NCBI RefSeq assembly: GCF_030684035.1
Contig: NZ_JAUXPI010000003.1
Coordinates: 1-64,000, forward strand
Direction: 5' to 3'
DNA length: 64,000 bases
DNA from: Phaeovulum sp.
GTDB lineage: Bacteria; Pseudomonadota; Alphaproteobacteria; Rhodobacterales; Rhodobacteraceae
Shown here: positions 53,456 to 63,645 of the stretch, in pieces
How positions within the stretch are numbered: the stretch's first letter is position 1
Layout of the letters: the number at the start of each line of letters is the position of its first letter
Position numbers and translations under genes: made by a program
The notes under the pieces: generated by a model
Told to the model about the DNA's origin: nothing
The model's input: the letters and a program-made list of their open reading frames with translations, nothing else
Database searches by the model: none

Positions 53456-54673
53456 GTGAAGATCCTCTTCGTGCATCAGAACTTTCCCGGCCAGTTCCCG
53501 CACCTTGCCCCGGCGCTGGCGGCGCGCGGGCATCAGGTTCTGGCGCTGACGGCAGAAACCAATACCCGCCCCGCCCCGGTCAGGGTCATCAAGTACCGCA
53601 AGCCCGATCCGGTCACGCTGTCGTCGCCGCTCGGGCGGATGTATGCCGAATGCGCCGAACGCGGTGCCCGCGCGGCGCTGGCGGCGGGGCAGTTGCGCGA
53701 CCGGCACGGCTATGTACCCGATCTGATTTTCGGCCATTCGGGCTGGGGAGAGACGCTGTTTCTCAAGGAGGTCTGGCCCAAGGCGAAGCTGCTGATCTAT
53801 GCCGAACTGATGTATCAGACGACCGGGCTCGATACCGATTTCGACCCCGAGTTTCGCCGCGAAGGGCTGGGTGCGCGCATTTCAACCACGGCGCGGGCGG
53901 CACATCTGGTGCAGGCAATGGTGCAGGCCGATGCGGCACTTGCCCCTACCGCGTTTCAGGCAGCCACCTTCCCGGCCGAACTGCGCGGCAAGATCCGCGT
54001 CATCCATGACGGCATCAACACCGAAGTGGTGCGCCCGAACCCGGAGGCGGTGCTGCACATACCCGGCACCACGCGCAGCTTTCGCCCCGGCGACGAAGTC
54101 ATCAGCTTCGTCAGCCGCTCGCTTGAACCCTATCGCGGCTATCACAGTTTCCTGCGCGCGTTGCCTGCGGTGCTTCAGGCGCGGCCGCAGGCGCAAGCGG
54201 TGATCGTTGGCGACGAAGGCCAAAGCTATGGCGCGCCGCCCAAGGACGGCATCAGCTGGAAGGCCCGCTTTCTTGACGAAGTGCGCGACCGGATTGACCT
54301 TGAGCGGGTGCATTTTCTTGGCCGCGTGCCCTACGCGACCTACCTTGCGCTGTTGCAGGTTTCGCGCGTGCACGCCTATTTTACCTACCCCTTCGTGCTT
54401 TCCTGGTCCTGCCTTGAAGCGCTGGCGGCGGGTGCCATGGTGGTGGCGTCGGATACGGAGCCGGTGCGCGAAGTCATAACCGATGGCAGGAACGGAAGGC
54501 TGGTGGATTTCTTCGACATCGCCGGCTGGTCGGCGGCGCTGATTTCGGCCCTTGCAAACCCCGAGGCCGCAGCGCCGCTGCGCGAAGCCGCGCGGGCGGG
54601 CGTGATCGCGCGCTATGACCTTGCCACGGTCTGCCTGCCGCAACTCATCGATTTCGTCGAAAACGCGCGCTGA
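53456..54673 (+). CDS. Glycosyltransferase family 4
   Basis: The 405-residue protein starts with GTG 3 bp after yejF, so it is in the same operon. The GT-B fold is visible: an N-terminal acceptor domain (ILFVHQNFPGQFPHLAPALAARGH), then IRVIHDGINTEVVRP, then the donor-binding domain with VSRSLEPYRGYHSF and FVLSWSCLEALAAGAMVVASDTEPVRE. The donor and acceptor sugars are unknown. Why it follows a peptide transporter is unclear. Confidence 0.83.
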   Translation: MKILFVHQNFPGQFPHLAPALAARGHQVLALTAETNTRPAPVRVIKYRKPDPVTLSSPLGRMYAECAERGARAALAAGQLRDRHGYVPDLIFGHSGWGETLFLKEVWPKAKLLIYAELMYQTTGLDTDFDPEFRREGLGARISTTARAAHLVQAMVQADAALAPTAFQAATFPAELRGKIRVIHDGINTEVVRPNPEAVLHIPGTTRSFRPGDEVISFVSRSLEPYRGYHSFLRALPAVLQARPQAQAVIVGDEGQSYGAPPKDGISWKARFLDEVRDRIDLERVHFLGRVPYATYLALLQVSRVHAYFTYPFVLSWSCLEALAAGAMVVASDTEPVREVITDGRNGRLVDFFDIAGWSAALISALANPEAAAPLREAARAGVIARYDLATVCLPQLIDFVENAR

Positions 54674-54695
54674 AGGCGCAGATAGCAGAAGACGT

Positions 54696-56051
54696 TCAGA
54701 TTGCCGAGGAATGACCGGACTTCGATAGATCATAGGCGTCGAAACTGCGCGCGATCATTCGCGTCAGCGGGCGCGCGGGCTCGGGGATGAAGAGACCGGC
54801 AGGCGATATTTCGACCATCTCGCCGAAGACCGCCTTGGTGGCGGCGAACATTTCGGCAAGCCGCGCTGGCGTGATCGAGAAGCTTCGGAGAATTTCTTCC
54901 GCATCAATGCGGAAGTCGCACATGATCGCCTCGATCAGGCGCGCCCGCAGCAGGTCTTCGGGGGTGAAGACATGGCCGCGCACGGTAGAAAAGCGCGCCG
55001 CGCGGATCGCCTGGGTATGCGCCGAGGTGGCGGGGGCATTTTGGGCAAACCCTTGCGGAAACCGCGAGATCGACGAGGCCCCGAGGCCGACCAGCACCGG
55101 GGCCTGATCGTCGGTATAGCCCTGGAAGTTGCGCTTGAGCTGCCCTGCCTTCAGCGCCCGTGCCAGCCCGTCGGTGGGCAGCGCGAAATGGTCGATGCCG
55201 ATCTCGTCGTATCCCGCTGCCACAAACAGCCGCCGCGCGGTTTCAAACAGCTGCAGCCGCTCTTGCGGGGTTGGCAGATGGTCGGTGGGAATCATCACCT
55301 GCCGCCGCGCCATCCACGGCACATGCGCATAGCCGTAAAGCGCTACCCGGTCGGGGCGGAGGCTGAGAAGCTTGTTCACGCTTTCACTGATCCGCGCTTC
55401 GGTCTGGTGCGGCAGGCCGTAAAGAATATCGGCGTTGAGCGAGGCCACGCCGCGCGCACGAATCATCGCGACGGCCCCGGCGGTCACCTCGTAGCTTTGT
55501 TCGCGCCCGATCACCTTCTGGATTTCGGGGTCGAAATCCTGCACCCCGATCGAGGCGCGGTTGAGCCCTGATTCTGCCAGCGCATCCATGCGCGCGTCGT
55601 CAATTTCATTGGGGTCGATTTCCACCGAGAACTCGGCACCTTCGCCCATCGGAACCGCTTCGTAAACCGCGGCTGCGACGCGGCGGATCATGTCGGGCGG
55701 CATCAGGGTTGGGGTGCCGCCGCCCCAATGCAGGCGCGACAGGGTGACCCCAGGGGCCAGCCTTTCCTTGAGCATTTTCAACTCGGCCAGCAATACTTCG
55801 GCGTAGGCGCGCACCGGGTCATCGGACTGCGTGCCCTGGGTGCGGCAGGCGCAGAACCAGCACAGTGTCCGGCAAAACGGCACATGCATGTAGAGCGAAA
55901 TCGATGACCCCGCGGGGATCGCCTCGATCCATTCGGCAAACTGCGCCGGTCCGACGGAATCGGAAAAGTGCGGGGCAGTCGGGTAGCTTGTATAGCGGGG
56001 CACCCGTGCGTCGAATAGTCCGAGTCGGGTGAGTTGCGATTCTTGATTCAT
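54696..56051 (-). CDS. hemN: Oxygen-independent coproporphyrinogen III oxidase
   Basis: The 451-residue radical-SAM enzyme has the [4Fe-4S] motif C60-x3-C64-x2-C67 in PFCRTLCWFCAC and a GGTPTL motif. The N-terminus (RYTSYPTAPHF) is HemN-like rather than HemW-like. It decarboxylates two propionates of coproporphyrinogen III without O2, so haem can be made when oxygen is scarce. ATG 56051 is used. It is divergent from fnrL and shares the FNR box at 56087-56100. Confidence 0.93.
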   Translation of the reverse strand: MNQESQLTRLGLFDARVPRYTSYPTAPHFSDSVGPAQFAEWIEAIPAGSSISLYMHVPFCRTLCWFCACRTQGTQSDDPVRAYAEVLLAELKMLKERLAPGVTLSRLHWGGGTPTLMPPDMIRRVAAAVYEAVPMGEGAEFSVEIDPNEIDDARMDALAESGLNRASIGVQDFDPEIQKVIGREQSYEVTAGAVAMIRARGVASLNADILYGLPHQTEARISESVNKLLSLRPDRVALYGYAHVPWMARRQVMIPTDHLPTPQERLQLFETARRLFVAAGYDEIGIDHFALPTDGLARALKAGQLKRNFQGYTDDQAPVLVGLGASSISRFPQGFAQNAPATSAHTQAIRAARFSTVRGHVFTPEDLLRARLIEAIMCDFRIDAEEILRSFSITPARLAEMFAATKAVFGEMVEISPAGLFIPEPARPLTRMIARSFDAYDLSKSGHSSAI

Positions 56052-56086
56052 ACCGGTATCATTAGGGGCCGACGTGCTGACGAACA

Positions 56087-56100
56087 TTGACCCAAATCAA
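56087..56100. promoter_or_regulatory. FNR/FnrL box between hemN and fnrL
   Basis: TTGACCCAAATCAA matches the consensus TTGAT-N4-ATCAA at 9 of 10 half-site bases. Its centre lies 42 bp from the hemN start codon and 16 bp from the fnrL start. It could activate hemN under low oxygen while repressing or autoregulating fnrL. Confidence 0.85.
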
Positions 56101-56109
56101 AGTGAGCCC

Positions 56110-56856
56110 ATGGCCCCCGACGACATCCATCCGGTTTCGCCGTCCTGCTCGGATTGTCCGATCCGGCATCGTGCGGTCTGTGCGCGTTGCGACGCGCAGG
56201 AATTGGCCATTCTGGAAGAGATCAAATACTATCGGAGTTTCGAAGCGGGCCAGATGGTGATCTGGTCGGGCGACAAGATGGATTTCGTGGCTTCGGTGGT
56301 ATCCGGCATCGCCACGCTGACGCAGACCATGGAAGACGGGCGCACGCAGATGGTGGGGCTTTTGCTGCCCTCCGATTTCGTCGGGCGGCCGGGGCGAGAG
56401 TTCGCGCCCTACAATATCAGCGCAACAACCAACCTGATGATGTGTTGCTTTCGCAAGAAGCCGTTTGAAGACCTGATGTTCCGCACCCCGCATATCGCGC
56501 AGCGCCTTCTGGAAATGACGCTGGACGAACTTGATTCAGCGCGTGAATGGATGCTGCTTCTGGGCCGCAAGACGGCGCGTGAGAAAATCGCGAGCTTGCT
56601 TGCCATCGTGGCGCAGCGCGATGCGGCGGTGAAGCTGCGGGTCACCCGCGGCAGGATGGTGTTCGATCTGCCGCTGACGCGCGAAGCTATGGCTGATTAT
56701 CTGGGCCTGACGCTGGAAACCGTGAGCCGGCAGATCTCCGCGCTTCGTCGCGAGGGGGTGATCGAGCTGGAAGGCAAGCGGCATGTCACCGTGCCCGATT
56801 TCGACCGCCTGCTGAACGAAGCGGGTGATGATTCCGACGGCGGAATTCTGGCCTGA
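56110..56856 (+). CDS. fnrL: Oxygen-sensing regulator FnrL
   Basis: The 248-residue CRP/FNR protein has the N-terminal cluster cysteines C13, C16, C24 and C27 (CSDCPIRHRAVCARC) plus a Cys pair in TNLMMCCF. These hold the O2-labile [4Fe-4S] cluster. The C-terminal helix-turn-helix (TREAMADYLGLTLETVSRQIS) has the E-x2-S-R signature that reads TTGAT half-sites. ATG 56110 is preferred over 56074, because the longer start would put the FNR box inside the coding region. It should activate hemN, the cco genes and probably the stress protein gene at low oxygen. Confidence 0.96.
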   Translation: MAPDDIHPVSPSCSDCPIRHRAVCARCDAQELAILEEIKYYRSFEAGQMVIWSGDKMDFVASVVSGIATLTQTMEDGRTQMVGLLLPSDFVGRPGREFAPYNISATTNLMMCCFRKKPFEDLMFRTPHIAQRLLEMTLDELDSAREWMLLLGRKTAREKIASLLAIVAQRDAAVKLRVTRGRMVFDLPLTREAMADYLGLTLETVSRQISALRREGVIELEGKRHVTVPDFDRLLNEAGDDSDGGILA

Positions 56857-56913
56857 TTGCAGTGCAGTTGGCGCTGCGTATTGGCGGTGGCAGCGAGGCC
56901 CGGGCTTTCGGGG

Positions 56914-57306
56914 TCAGGGTTCGGTTCGCCCCGCATTGTCTCGATCCCTCGGGTAGTGGCGCGCGAGCGGGAACGGCGGCAGCCAGCTTTCGCGGCGGAC
57001 CGCCCAAAGCTCGTAGGTCGGCTGCAACTGATCGGTGGCGTCGAGCGACCCAAGGTTCACTTCGATCTCGTCGCCAGAGCGCGAGAAGACCGGCGAGCCG
57101 CAATTGGGGCAGAAGAACCGCCCGGCGTAGCTGCGGGGTTCGCCCTCGATCGTCACCGCTTCCTGCGGAAAGACGGCGGAAGCGTGGAAAAGTGCCCCGT
57201 GATGCTTGCGGCAGTCGAGGCAGTGGCACAGGCCAACCCGATAGGGCTGGCCTATCGCCACAACCCGGACCTTGCCGCAGAGACAACCGCCGGTGAAACG
57301 CTCCAT
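56914..57306 (-). CDS. GFA/CENP-V family zinc protein
   Basis: The 130-residue protein has the GFA-domain cysteines: GGCLCGKVR near residue 10, CHCLDCRKHHG at about 30 and FCPNCGSPVF at about 80. The fold binds zinc. The founding member was described as a glutathione-dependent formaldehyde-activating enzyme, but most family members have no proven activity. It lies 77 bp downstream of the universal stress protein gene on the same strand. Confidence 0.85.
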   Translation of the reverse strand: MERFTGGCLCGKVRVVAIGQPYRVGLCHCLDCRKHHGALFHASAVFPQEAVTIEGEPRSYAGRFFCPNCGSPVFSRSGDEIEVNLGSLDATDQLQPTYELWAVRRESWLPPFPLARHYPRDRDNAGRTEP

Positions 57307-57383
57307 CTGCCACCCCTCGCGCGCGGCAGCCCGCAGGTGACCCGCCCCGTCAGGGTGCCGCCCTCGCTTCGCCGCGGCGCGCC

Positions 57384-58223
57384 TTAATGCGCCATGAATA
57401 CCGACACTTCGGCCATTTCGAGCATGTGCCGCGTGGCACCGCCCAGAATCGCCTCGCGGAAACGGGAATGGCCGTAAGCCCCCATCACCACCATGTCGGC
57501 GCTGGTTTCGCGCGCGTGGCGGTTGATCACGTCGGAGACCCGCGGCATCGTTCGCGCCAGCACCGAGACCTCGGCCTTGATGCCATGCCGCGCCAGCATC
57601 TGGCTGAGTTGGCCACCGGGGTCCGAGCGTTCGGGCCCGTGTGTTGGCGGATCGATGATGGTGATGTCCACCAGATCGGCGGCGCGCAGGATCGGCAGCG
57701 CCCGGCGGATGGCCGTCAGCGCCTCGGTGCTCTGGTTCCAGGCAACCACGATGCGGCGCGTCGAAGCGAGTTCACGCACGCCGTCGGGCACCACCAGCAC
57801 CGGCACCTGACCGTCGAAGAGAGCGGCCTCAACGATGCTTTCGGCATCCTGCCCTCTGCCCGGGCCGTAGGGTTTGGCCAGCACGACAAGGTCGGCAAAG
57901 CGCGCCCGGGCACCGATCAGCGAGCCGATTGCGCCAAGTTGCGCCACCGCGCTTTCGACCGACCAGCGGATGTCTTCGGAGCCGAGCCGCCCGCGAACCC
58001 AGGCCTCGGCTGCCTTTGCCTCTTCTTCGGCACGCTCGATGGTTTCCTGATGGATGAAGGCAGTTGCGCCGGCGTAATAATAACCGGTCTGGGTGCGGTC
58101 CACGCCCAGGCAAAGCACCTCAAGATGCGCATCCTCGCGCCGTGCCACGGCCACTGCGGTATCGAGTTGCGATGCCGCGACCACCGGATCGGTCACGATG
58201 GTGAAGATCGATTTGTAGCTCAT
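57384..58223 (-). CDS. Tandem-domain universal stress protein
   Basis: The 279-residue protein has two UspA domains. The second keeps the ATP-binding pattern G-x2-G-x9-G (VVMGAYGHSRFREAILGGATRHML), and the first is more divergent. Such proteins bind ATP and accumulate when growth or respiration stops. ATG 58223 lies 71 bp from an FNR box at 58294-58307, so it is probably induced by FnrL at low oxygen, together with the divergent cco operon. Confidence 0.9.
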   Translation of the reverse strand: MSYKSIFTIVTDPVVAASQLDTAVAVARREDAHLEVLCLGVDRTQTGYYYAGATAFIHQETIERAEEEAKAAEAWVRGRLGSEDIRWSVESAVAQLGAIGSLIGARARFADLVVLAKPYGPGRGQDAESIVEAALFDGQVPVLVVPDGVRELASTRRIVVAWNQSTEALTAIRRALPILRAADLVDITIIDPPTHGPERSDPGGQLSQMLARHGIKAEVSVLARTMPRVSDVINRHARETSADMVVMGAYGHSRFREAILGGATRHMLEMAEVSVFMAH

Positions 58224-58293
58224 GGGCGTTCCTTCCGTCTGGGGCCGGTCTGGCCTTGCGTTGTGTCTTTAGGCATTTTTGTGAACGCTCGCC

Positions 58294-58307
58294 TTGACCC
58301 GGATCAA
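58294..58307. promoter_or_regulatory. FNR/FnrL box upstream of the universal stress protein
   Basis: TTGACCCGGATCAA matches the FNR consensus at 9 of 10 half-site bases. Its centre is 77 bp from the minus-strand stress-protein start, so a transcript starting 41 bp from the centre would have a leader of about 36 nt. Confidence 0.82.
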
Positions 58308-58365
58308 CTTTCGCCCGGCAAGGGGCAGGGGGGTGCGACAAAACGGCACAACCTGAGCCTTAGAC

Positions 58366-58379
58366 TTGATATAGATCAA
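58366..58379. promoter_or_regulatory. FNR/FnrL box upstream of ccoN
   Basis: TTGATATAGATCAA is a perfect match to TTGAT-N4-ATCAA. Its centre is 102 bp from the ccoN start. Class II activation would put the transcript start near 58414, giving a 60-nt leader. Confidence 0.9.
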
Positions 58380-58474
58380 AGAACTAATGACTGTCGACGA
58401 TCACAAGGAAGCCAGTCGAGAAACCTTTCCGGGCCTGAGACTCGGGGGAATGACGGGACGAAGGGACACTTCAC

Positions 58475-60076
<1,602 letters not shown>

Positions 60077-60089
60077 GGGGAGAGCAGAC

Positions 60090-60815
60090 ATGGGTATTCT
60101 TGAAAAACACGGCGCTCTCGAGCGTAATGCTTCACTTCTGCTGGTAACCTCGCTTCTGGTGGTGACCGTCGGCGGCATTGTGGAAATCGCACCGCTTTTC
60201 TACCTCGAAAGCACGATCGAAAAGGTGGAAGGCATGCGGCCCTACTCGCCGCTGGAACTGACGGGGCGGCAAATCTACATCCGCGAAGGCTGCTACAACT
60301 GCCACAGCCAGATGATCCGGCCGATGCGCGACGAGGTTCAGCGGTATGGCCACTACAGCCTTGCCGCTGAATCGATGTTCGACCATCCGTTCCAGTGGGG
60401 GTCGAAACGGACGGGGCCAGACCTTGCCCGGGTCGGCGGCCGCTATTCGGATGAATGGCAGGTCGGTCACCTGATCAACCCGCAGTCGGTGGTGCCGGAA
60501 TCGGTGATGCCGAAGTACAGCTTCCTGATGAACGCCGAAATCGCCCCGACCCATATCGTCGATATGGTCGAGACGCATGCGCTGGTCGGCGTTCCCTACA
60601 CGTCGGAAATGATCGCCGCCGCACAGGCGGACTTTGTAGCGCAGGCTGATCCGAACGCCGACACGTCCGGCCTGCTGGCGCGCTACCCCAAGGCGCAGGT
60701 GCGCAACTTCGACGGCCAGGCAGCGTTGACCGAAATGGACGCGCTGGTGGCCTATCTGCAAGTCCTGGGCACGATGGTCGATTTCTCGACCTTCCAGCCC
60801 GTGGCAAGTCGCTGA
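60090..60815 (+). CDS. ccoO: cbb3 oxidase subunit II, monohaem cytochrome c
   Basis: The 241-residue protein has an N-terminal membrane anchor (residues about 14-33) and one haem c site, C68-Y-N-C71-H72, in [12 protein letters not shown]. The later PKYSFL segment probably supplies the Met-region ligands. It passes electrons to CcoN. Confidence 0.96.
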   Translation: MGILEKHGALERNASLLLVTSLLVVTVGGIVEIAPLFYLESTIEKVEGMRPYSPLELTGRQIYIREGCYNCHSQMIRPMRDEVQRYGHYSLAAESMFDHPFQWGSKRTGPDLARVGGRYSDEWQVGHLINPQSVVPESVMPKYSFLMNAEIAPTHIVDMVETHALVGVPYTSEMIAAAQADFVAQADPNADTSGLLARYPKAQVRNFDGQAALTEMDALVAYLQVLGTMVDFSTFQPVASR

Positions 60816-60826
60816 GGAGCGGGGGC

Positions 60827-61054
60827 ATGGATAGCTACTCCCTCTTGCGGGAATTCGCCGACAGCTGGGTGCTTCTGGCACTGACGCTGTTCTTCGTGGC
60901 GGTGGTCTTCTGGGCCTGGCGGCCCGGAAGCCGCAAAATGCACGAAGACACCGCGAACATCCCCTTCCGTCATGATGACAAACCCGCTGATGTGGTCGGC
61001 CGCAACGGCAACGGCCACAATAGCGGTGCCAAGATCAAGGAGGCTCAGCAATGA
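60827..61054 (+). CDS. ccoQ: cbb3 oxidase small subunit
   Basis: The 75-residue protein has one membrane helix (residues about 13-31, [18 protein letters not shown]) and a polar tail rich in Asn and His. This matches CcoQ, which stabilises the complex when oxygen is present. It overlaps ccoP by 4 bp. Confidence 0.9.
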   Translation: MDSYSLLREFADSWVLLALTLFFVAVVFWAWRPGSRKMHEDTANIPFRHDDKPADVVGRNGNGHNSGAKIKEAQQ

Positions 61055-61926
61055 GTAAGGCACCTGCAAAGATGACCAAACCCGGCGAAGTCGCCACCAC
61101 CGGCCATGAATGGGACGGGATCCAGGAATTCAACAACCCGCTTCCGCGTTGGTGGCTCTGGACCTTCTACGTCACCATCATCTGGGCGCTCGGCTACTCG
61201 ATCGCCTACCCGGCCTGGCCGCTGCTGAAAGGCGCGACGCCCGGCCTGCTCGGTGCCTCGACGCGCGCCGACGTGGCAGCCGAGATCAAGCGTTTCGCCG
61301 CGGCGAACGGGCCGATCGAAGCAAAACTTGTTGCGGCCGACCTGACCGCGATCTCGGCCGACCCTGAACTCGCGTCTTATGCTGCCAATGCCGGCAAGGC
61401 GGTGTTTGCGACCTGGTGCTCGCAGTGCCACGGTTCGGGTGCCAACGGTGCTGTAGGCTACCCCAACCTGCTGGATAACGACTGGCTCTGGGGCGGCGAT
61501 ATCGAGGCGATCCACACCACCATCACGCATGGTGTGCGCAACACCGAAGATGCCGATGCACGCTACTCGGAAATGCCGAAGTTCGGTGCCGACGGGTTGC
61601 TTGAAACCGCGCAGATCGGCGAAGTGGTGCAATATGTGCTGAAGCTTTCGGGCCAGGCACATGATGCAGCCAAAGCCGAAGCGGGGGCAGTGGTCTTTGC
61701 CGACAACTGCGCTGCTTGCCACGCCGAAGACGGCACCGGCAACCGCGATCTTGGCGCGCCGAACCTTACCGACGCGATCTGGCTATATGGCGGCAGTGTC
61801 GCAGCGCTCACGCAAACCGTGACCAACGCCCGCTTTGGCGTCATGCCCGCCTGGACCACGCGCCTGAGCGAGGCCGAAGTGCGGGCCGTGGCTTCGTATG
61901 TCCACGGCCTCGGCGGCGGCGAGTAA
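61051..61926 (+). CDS. ccoP: cbb3 oxidase subunit III, dihaem cytochrome c
   Basis: The 291-residue protein begins with a short cytosolic stretch and a membrane helix ([20 protein letters not shown]). It has two haem c sites, C123-S-Q-C126-H127 and C220-A-A-C223-H224. The N-terminal [16 protein letters not shown] motif is diagnostic for CcoP. It is the entry point for electrons from soluble or membrane-bound cytochromes. Confidence 0.96.
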   Translation: MSKAPAKMTKPGEVATTGHEWDGIQEFNNPLPRWWLWTFYVTIIWALGYSIAYPAWPLLKGATPGLLGASTRADVAAEIKRFAAANGPIEAKLVAADLTAISADPELASYAANAGKAVFATWCSQCHGSGANGAVGYPNLLDNDWLWGGDIEAIHTTITHGVRNTEDADARYSEMPKFGADGLLETAQIGEVVQYVLKLSGQAHDAAKAEAGAVVFADNCAACHAEDGTGNRDLGAPNLTDAIWLYGGSVAALTQTVTNARFGVMPAWTTRLSEAEVRAVASYVHGLGGGE

Positions 61927-61934
61927 ACAATGCG

Positions 61935-61952
61935 GAGGCCCGTTCGGGCCTC
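61935..61952 (+). terminator. Hairpin after ccoP
   Basis: GAGGCCCG pairs perfectly with CGGGCCTC around a TT loop, 8 bp after the ccoP stop. The sequence then reads GCTTCAGG with few Ts, so termination may be partial. It separates ccoNOQP from ccoG. Confidence 0.6.
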
Positions 61953-62109
61953 GCTTCAGGCGGCACCGGCACCGCGATCTGTTCGCGCGTTTCCGTCGGT
62001 GGGGTGCTGCCTGCCTTTCTACCCGCACGCTGGGTTGCGGGGCACATGCGCTGGCTGATAGACGCGTGACGCATTTGCCACTGATTGGTATTTCACAAAT
62101 GCGAATTTC

Positions 62110-62123
62110 TTGATGCAGGTCAT
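62110..62123. promoter_or_regulatory. Weak FNR-like site upstream of ccoG
   Basis: TTGATGCAGGTCAT has a perfect left half-site (TTGAT) but only 3 of 5 matches on the right. It lies about 69 bp from the ccoG start. It may allow modest FnrL control separate from ccoNOQP. Confidence 0.4.
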
Positions 62124-62185
62124 GGTCGCTCCCAGGACCGCAGCCCTATCTGGTGCTTGATCCCGCCGATACCGGAGACGAACCC

Positions 62186-63643
62186 GTGAGCCAGACTGAA
62201 CCCGATACCCCGCTTTATGCCGCCCGCGAGCCGGTGTTCCCGCGCCGCGTTTCGGGCAATTTCCGTACCCTGAAGTGGTGGCTGCTGGGTTTCATGCTGG
62301 GCATCTACTACCTCATCCCCTGGCTCCGCTGGGACCGCGGCCCGATGCTTCCCGACCAGGCGGTGTTGCTTGACCTTGGCAACCGCCGGTTTTTCTTTTT
62401 CATGATCGAAATCTGGCCGCATGAATTCTATTTCGTCGCTGGCTTGCTGATCATGGCGGGGCTTGGCCTGTTTCTTTTCACCTCGGCACTTGGCCGGGTC
62501 TGGTGCGGCTATGCCTGCCCGCAGACGGTCTGGACCGACCTGTTCCTGTTGATCGAGCGCTGGGTTGATGGCGATCGCAACAACCAGTTACGGCTGCTGC
62601 GCCAGAAATGGGATCTGCACAAGCTCCGGCTTCGGCTGGTGAAATGGACCCTGTGGCTGTTGATTGCGCTCGCCACCGGCGGTGCCTGGGTGTTCTACTT
62701 CACCGATGCCCCGGCACTGGCATCGAACCTGATCCACGGCACTGCGCACCCGGTGGCCTACAGCACGATTGCCGTCTTGACCGCGACGACCTTCCTGTTT
62801 GGCGGGTTCATGCGCGAGCAGATGTGTATTTACGCCTGCCCATGGCCGCGCATTCAGGCGGCGATGATGGATGAGGATACGATCACCATCGCCTACCGCG
62901 AATGGCGCGGCGAACCGCGCGGCAAGCATCGCAAGGCCGAGGGTGCCGAGGCGCTGGGCGATTGCATCGACTGCATGGCCTGCGCCAACGTCTGTCCGAT
63001 GGGGATCGACATCCGCGACGGTCAGCAACTGGAATGCATCACTTGCGGCCTTTGCATCGATGCTTGTGACGAGATGATGGACAAGGTCGGCAAACCGCGC
63101 GGTCTGGTCGCCTATATGGCGCTGAAAGACGAGGCGGCAGAACGTGCCGGTGCGCATCCGAAACAAATCTGGAAGCACATGTTCCGGCCGCGCACGCTGA
63201 TGTATTTCACGCTTTGGGCGGGTATCGGAATAGCGCTGGTGGTGGCATTGTTCATGCGACCGCCGTTTGAATTCAACGTCAGCCCGGTGCGCAACCCGCA
63301 GTATGTGCTGCTTGCCGATGGATCCATCCGCAACACCTACGAAGTGCGCCTGCGCAACAAGCAGCCGCGTGAAGCGACGCTTGAAATCAGCCTGGTCGAT
63401 CCAGAAGGCGATCACGATTTCGATGAAGACGAAGGTGCCGTGCAACTGACACTGGAAGGGCGCACGGCGAATGTGGTAACTGTGGCCCCGGATGAAACGC
63501 TTCTGCAACGCGTCTATGTGACCGCGCCGCGCGGTTCCGATCTGGCAGACGAAAGCCGCACCAACATACGGTTCTGGTTGCGCGATGTCGAAGGGACCGA
63601 GCGGATAAGTGCTGACAGCGTGTTCAATGGAAAGGACCACTAA
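62186..63643 (+). CDS. ccoG: cbb3 oxidase assembly ferredoxin CcoG (FixG/RdxA family)
   Basis: The 485-residue protein has about five membrane helices. A VWCGYACPQTVWTD motif follows the early helices. Two [4Fe-4S] ferredoxin motifs (CIDCMACANVCP and CITCGLCIDAC) come after, and an Ig-like FixG C-terminal domain ends it. CcoG is a cupric reductase that readies copper for CuB insertion in cbb3 oxidase. GTG 62186 is chosen because GGAG lies 8 bp upstream; the earlier GTG at 62153 has no site. Confidence 0.95.
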   Translation: MSQTEPDTPLYAAREPVFPRRVSGNFRTLKWWLLGFMLGIYYLIPWLRWDRGPMLPDQAVLLDLGNRRFFFFMIEIWPHEFYFVAGLLIMAGLGLFLFTSALGRVWCGYACPQTVWTDLFLLIERWVDGDRNNQLRLLRQKWDLHKLRLRLVKWTLWLLIALATGGAWVFYFTDAPALASNLIHGTAHPVAYSTIAVLTATTFLFGGFMREQMCIYACPWPRIQAAMMDEDTITIAYREWRGEPRGKHRKAEGAEALGDCIDCMACANVCPMGIDIRDGQQLECITCGLCIDACDEMMDKVGKPRGLVAYMALKDEAAERAGAHPKQIWKHMFRPRTLMYFTLWAGIGIALVVALFMRPPFEFNVSPVRNPQYVLLADGSIRNTYEVRLRNKQPREATLEISLVDPEGDHDFDEDEGAVQLTLEGRTANVVTVAPDETLLQRVYVTAPRGSDLADESRTNIRFWLRDVEGTERISADSVFNGKDH

Positions 63644-63645
63644 GC

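Noticed and set aside
56074-56109. Earlier fnrL start at ATG 56074
   Set aside because: It would place the FNR box inside the coding region. The start at 56110 gives the usual FnrL length and first cluster Cys position.
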